Shown: in pieces, positions 61,577 to 64,000 of the stretch
Numbering within the stretch: position 1 is the stretch's first letter
Layout of the letters: each line of letters opens with the position of its first letter
NCBI GenBank assembly: GCA_963743275.1
Contig: CAVUPB010000005.1
Span: 62,001-126,000, forward strand
From: JALYLC01 sp963743275
GTDB lineage: Bacteria; Actinomycetota; Thermoleophilia; Gaiellales; JALYLC01
Length of the DNA: 64,000 bases
Reading direction: 5' to 3'
Notes under the pieces: generated by a model
What the model was told of the DNA's origin: nothing
The model's input: the letters and a program-made list of their open reading frames with translations, nothing else
Databases searched by the model: none
Position numbers and translations under genes: made by a program

Positions 61577-62044
61577 ATGCAAATGCAGCGACCACACCTC
61601 CGCACGGTCGCCGCGATCTGCGCCCTCGGCGCAGTCGCGGCGACCGCCGCAGTCCTCTTCCTGACGCAGCGTGGAGCTGCCTCGGCCTCGCCCTCCGTGG
61701 CGAGGCCGAGCGCGGCCACGATCGCGGCGATCCAGGAGCGCTACGGCGTCCGTTTCACGATGGTCGGGCTGACGGCGAGTGGCGGGATGCTCGACGTCCG
61801 CTTCATCGCCGTCGACGCCGACAAGGTCGAGCAGCTCGGGCACCACGGCACGAAGATGAAGCTCGTCGCCGAGCGCTCGGGGCATCTGCTCGACTCCGAG
61901 CAGATGACGCCGCACTTCGGCAAGGTGCACGTCGGCTCGCAGTACTTCGCGCTCATGCGCAACGACGGCAACACGCTGCACCAGGGCGACCTCGTCACGA
62001 TCCAGGTCGGCAAGCTCTCGCTCCAGCACATGCGGGTGCTCTGA
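61577..62044 (+). CDS. Small exported protein with His/Met-containing domain
   Basis: The 155-residue protein has an N-terminal signal or anchor helix (TVAAICALGAVAATAAVLFL) and one compact domain: RYGVRFTMVGLTASGGMLDV, VEQLGHHGTKMKLVAE, SEQMTPHFGKVHVG, QHMRVL. The His and Met residues could bind copper. I do not recognise a named family. The ATG at 61577 follows GGAGAG. Between the oxidases and the CopC-CopD gene, a metal-handling or accessory role is inferred. Confidence 0.6.
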   Translation: MQMQRPHLRTVAAICALGAVAATAAVLFLTQRGAASASPSVARPSAATIAAIQERYGVRFTMVGLTASGGMLDVRFIAVDADKVEQLGHHGTKMKLVAERSGHLLDSEQMTPHFGKVHVGSQYFALMRNDGNTLHQGDLVTIQVGKLSLQHMRVL

Positions 62045-62048
62045 TCCC

Positions 62049-63735
62049 ATGCGCAGGCTGCTCGCCGCGTTCGCCGTGCTCGCGCTCGCGCTGCCTTCCG
62101 GCGCGAGCGCGCACGCCTTTCTCGTGGCGAGCACGCCGGCGACCGGGGCGAGCCTCGCGCACGCGCCACACAGCGTCAGCCTGCGCTTCACCGAGCCGGT
62201 CTCGGCCGCGCTCACCCACGTACAGCTGATCGACGGGCGCGGCGCGCCGATCGGCACGGCGCGGGTCGCCTCCGGGCGCACCGCGAGCGAGTTGCGGATC
62301 ACCCTGCCGCGCCTCGCGAAGGGCGCCTATCGCCTGACCTGGTCGACCGTCTCGCAGGACGACCTCCACGTCACCCGCGGCGCTCTCGCATTCGGCGCCG
62401 GCACCGTCGCACCGCCCGCCAGGGCCGCCGGGGCGTCCGCGCCGGGCACGAGCCTGGCCGAGGGCGCGGCGCACCTCATCGACCTCGCGGCGCTGTGCGT
62501 CCTGATCGCGATCTGCGCGCTGCTCGCCGGCCCACTGCCCGCGCCCGTGCGCGCGCGCATCGGGCGCTTCTCGCTCGTCGCGCTCCCCGCGTTGCTCGTG
62601 GCCGGCGGGCTGGCGCTCGCCGGCAAGACCTCCGCACTGCCCCTGCGCACGGTGCTCGCGCACACGGCCTGGGGGCACGCGATGCTCGTCCGCGAGCTCG
62701 CGATCGTCGCCGTGCTGATCGCCGTCGCGACGCGGCGGCACCGCCTGGCGGCGGCGCTGCTCGTCCCGGTCGCGGCCGCCGAGGCCGCGAGCGGCCACGC
62801 CGCCTCGCTCGACGCGGCAGCGGTGCTCGCGATGACGATCCACATCCTCGCGGCCGGCCTCTGGGTCGGCGGGCTGATCGTGCTCGCGCTCGTGCTCCCC
62901 GGGCTCGAGCGCCGCGACGTCCTCGCCACGCTCACGCGCTTCGGACGACTGGCCGCGGCAGGCGTCGTCGTCCTCGTCGCGAGCGGCCTCTACAGCGCCG
63001 GCCGCCAGGTCGCGAGTCCCGACGCCCTGCTCTCGACGACCTACGGCTGGTCGCTCGTCGGCAAGCTCGGCCTGCTCGCCGCCACCGGCGTCCTCGCGGC
63101 CCTCGGCCTCGTCGCGCTGCGCCGGGCGCGCCCCTCGCTGCGGCTCCTGCGCGCCGAGGCGATCATGGCCGCGGGCATCCTCGCGGCCGCCTCGCTGATG
63201 CTCTCGAGCGCTCCCGCGCGCGGGCCGCAGTTCGCGCCCGCGGCGCGCCCGATCGCGGGGACGCCGCTCGCCTCGGGGCAGGCCGCCGACCTGCTCTTCG
63301 ACGTCTCGGCGGCGCCCAACCGCCCCGGGCAGAACTTCGTCACGGCAACCATCCTCGACACCCTGCGCCCGTCGCCGGGCCCCGTCCGCCGCGTCACGCT
63401 CACGTTCTCGCGCGGCACGCGGCACGTGACGGTGCCCGCGACGCGGCTCGACGCGACACACTGGCAGGTCGCCGGGAACGCAGCTCGCGGGAGCGGGCGC
63501 CTGGCGCATCGCCGTGGCGGCCGAGCGCGCGACACTCCCCACCGCCACGTGGGCGACGCCCTGGACCGTCGGCTCGCCGCTCGCGGCGGCGCCCGCGCGC
63601 AAGGCGCGCTACTCGCAGCGCGCGCTCGAGCCGATCACGACCGCGCTCGCCCTCGGGCTCGCCGCGCTGGCCTGCGCGGCGGCGCTCTGGCTCGCGCGCG
63701 CGCGGCTCGTCGTCCGGCGGCCTCGGGCGGCGTGA
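62049..63735 (+). CDS. CopC-CopD fusion, copper binding/import (frameshifted as read)
   Basis: A signal peptide (residues 1-21) is followed by mature His22 (AHAFLVAS), which with the late DDLHVTRG could form the Cu(II) site of CopC. From about residue 135 a CopD-type membrane domain of eight or so helices follows (HLIDLAALCVLIAICALLAG, TIHILAAGLWVGGLIVLAL, YGWSLVGKLGLL). CopC/CopD proteins bind copper outside and bring it in. Near 63477 one extra base shifts the frame; after it the family sequence continues as TQLAGAGAWRIAVAAE to ARLVVRRPRAA and stop. It would supply copper for the oxidases. Confidence 0.8.
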
Positions 63736-64000
63736 TGCGCACCGCTCTGCTGATGGCGCTCGCGGGCGCCGCGCTGCTGCCTGCGCCGGCCTCGGCGGCC
63801 GGCATGCGCTCGCTGATCGTGCATCTCGACCCGGCGGTCGCGTCCTTCGCCGGCGTGCCGGCGCGCGAGGTGGCAGGCCGCCTCGAGCGCGAGGGACGCC
63901 GGGCGCAGGCGCCGCTGCTCGCGCAACTGGCCGCGCTGCAGCGCGGCGGGCACGTCCGTCACGTGCGCTCGCTCTGGATCGCCGGTGCGGTCGCGCTGAC
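63735..64000 (+). CDS. Subtilisin-like (S8) serine peptidase, N-terminal propeptide only
   Basis: The start overlaps the CopD stop (TGATG). A signal peptide (LLMALAGAALLPAPASA) leads into LIVHLDPAVASFAG, then QAPLLAQLAALQRGGHVRHV and RSLWIAGAVAL at the window edge. This matches the inhibitor-type propeptide of secreted subtilases. The catalytic domain is outside the window, so the assignment rests on the propeptide pattern. Confidence 0.5.
   Translation, partial: MRTALLMALAGAALLPAPASAAGMRSLIVHLDPAVASFAGVPAREVAGRLEREGRRAQAPLLAQLAALQRGGHVRHVRSLWIAGAVAL

Noticed and set aside
1..64000. CRISPR arrays, rRNA operons or intact insertion sequences
   Set aside because: No regularly spaced short direct repeats, no rRNA-like segments and no transposase gene were found on reading; only palindromic non-coding repeats are present.

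Overview
The window is high-GC actinobacterial DNA. A WhiA gene, the uvrC-yvcK-whiA-gapA-pgk-tpiA-gpmI order, a DUF3467 gene, GTG starts with stop/start overlaps, and the style of the tyrosine integrase and cyclase-ATPase genes suggest a Thermoleophilia-like (Solirubrobacterales/Gaiellales) bacterium. This placement is inference. Several genes carry single-base or short indels (0.8-2, 9.4, 40.6, 41.5 and 63.5 kb). Some look like homopolymer sequencing errors; the dense cluster at 9.9-14.3 kb looks like real decay.

Layout. 0-1.8 kb: end of a sulfatase-like gene and a broken, truncated acyltransferase. 1.8-7.4 kb: a tightly overlapped minus-strand operon of a dehydrogenase, a 6-pyruvoyl-tetrahydropterin-synthase (PTPS) homologue lacking key residues, a glycosyltransferase, a methyltransferase, a flippase-like membrane protein, a RibD-type reductase and RibA. 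It looks like an undescribed pathway to a glycosylated or methylated pterin or pyrimidine compound. 7.7-9.5 kb: a methyltransferase, a small dimeric-barrel protein and a GFA-type protein.

9.68-19.22 kb: an integrated island bounded by a perfect 44-bp direct repeat, which is the 3' part of tRNA-Gly(CCC). It holds two cyclase-ATPase signalling genes (one decayed, one truncated), a decayed integrase, a DUF4242 protein, an FAD-linked oxidase, a VapBC-like pair, and integrase-tail remnants at both ends.

19.3-35.4 kb: core genome. It includes argS, rlmH, an ECF sigma factor, an MFS exporter, the lower glycolysis genes, whiA, yvcK, an alkyltransferase-like protein that has lost its cysteine, and uvrC. 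Three palindromic, MITE-like inserts lie between genes here. 35.7-41.4 kb: an M24 peptidase / enolase-superfamily / SDR operon, a secreted propeller protein, UspA, a glycolipid-binding-family protein and MsrB.

41.4-64 kb: an extracytoplasmic redox region. One cassette contains ApbE, a heme membrane protein, an FAD reductase and three small envelope proteins, and lies divergent from a two-component system. A second two-component system is divergent from a long operon. That operon encodes a ~1,950-residue secreted beta-helix protein, two multicopper-oxidase-like proteins whose copper ligands are complementary, a third degenerate cupredoxin protein, a small secreted protein, a CopC-CopD fusion and the start of a subtilase. 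An evenly phased TGACA repeat array sits in the intergenic region of this second system. The likely theme is metal oxidation at the cell surface by a split multicopper oxidase; this is the best candidate for a new system.
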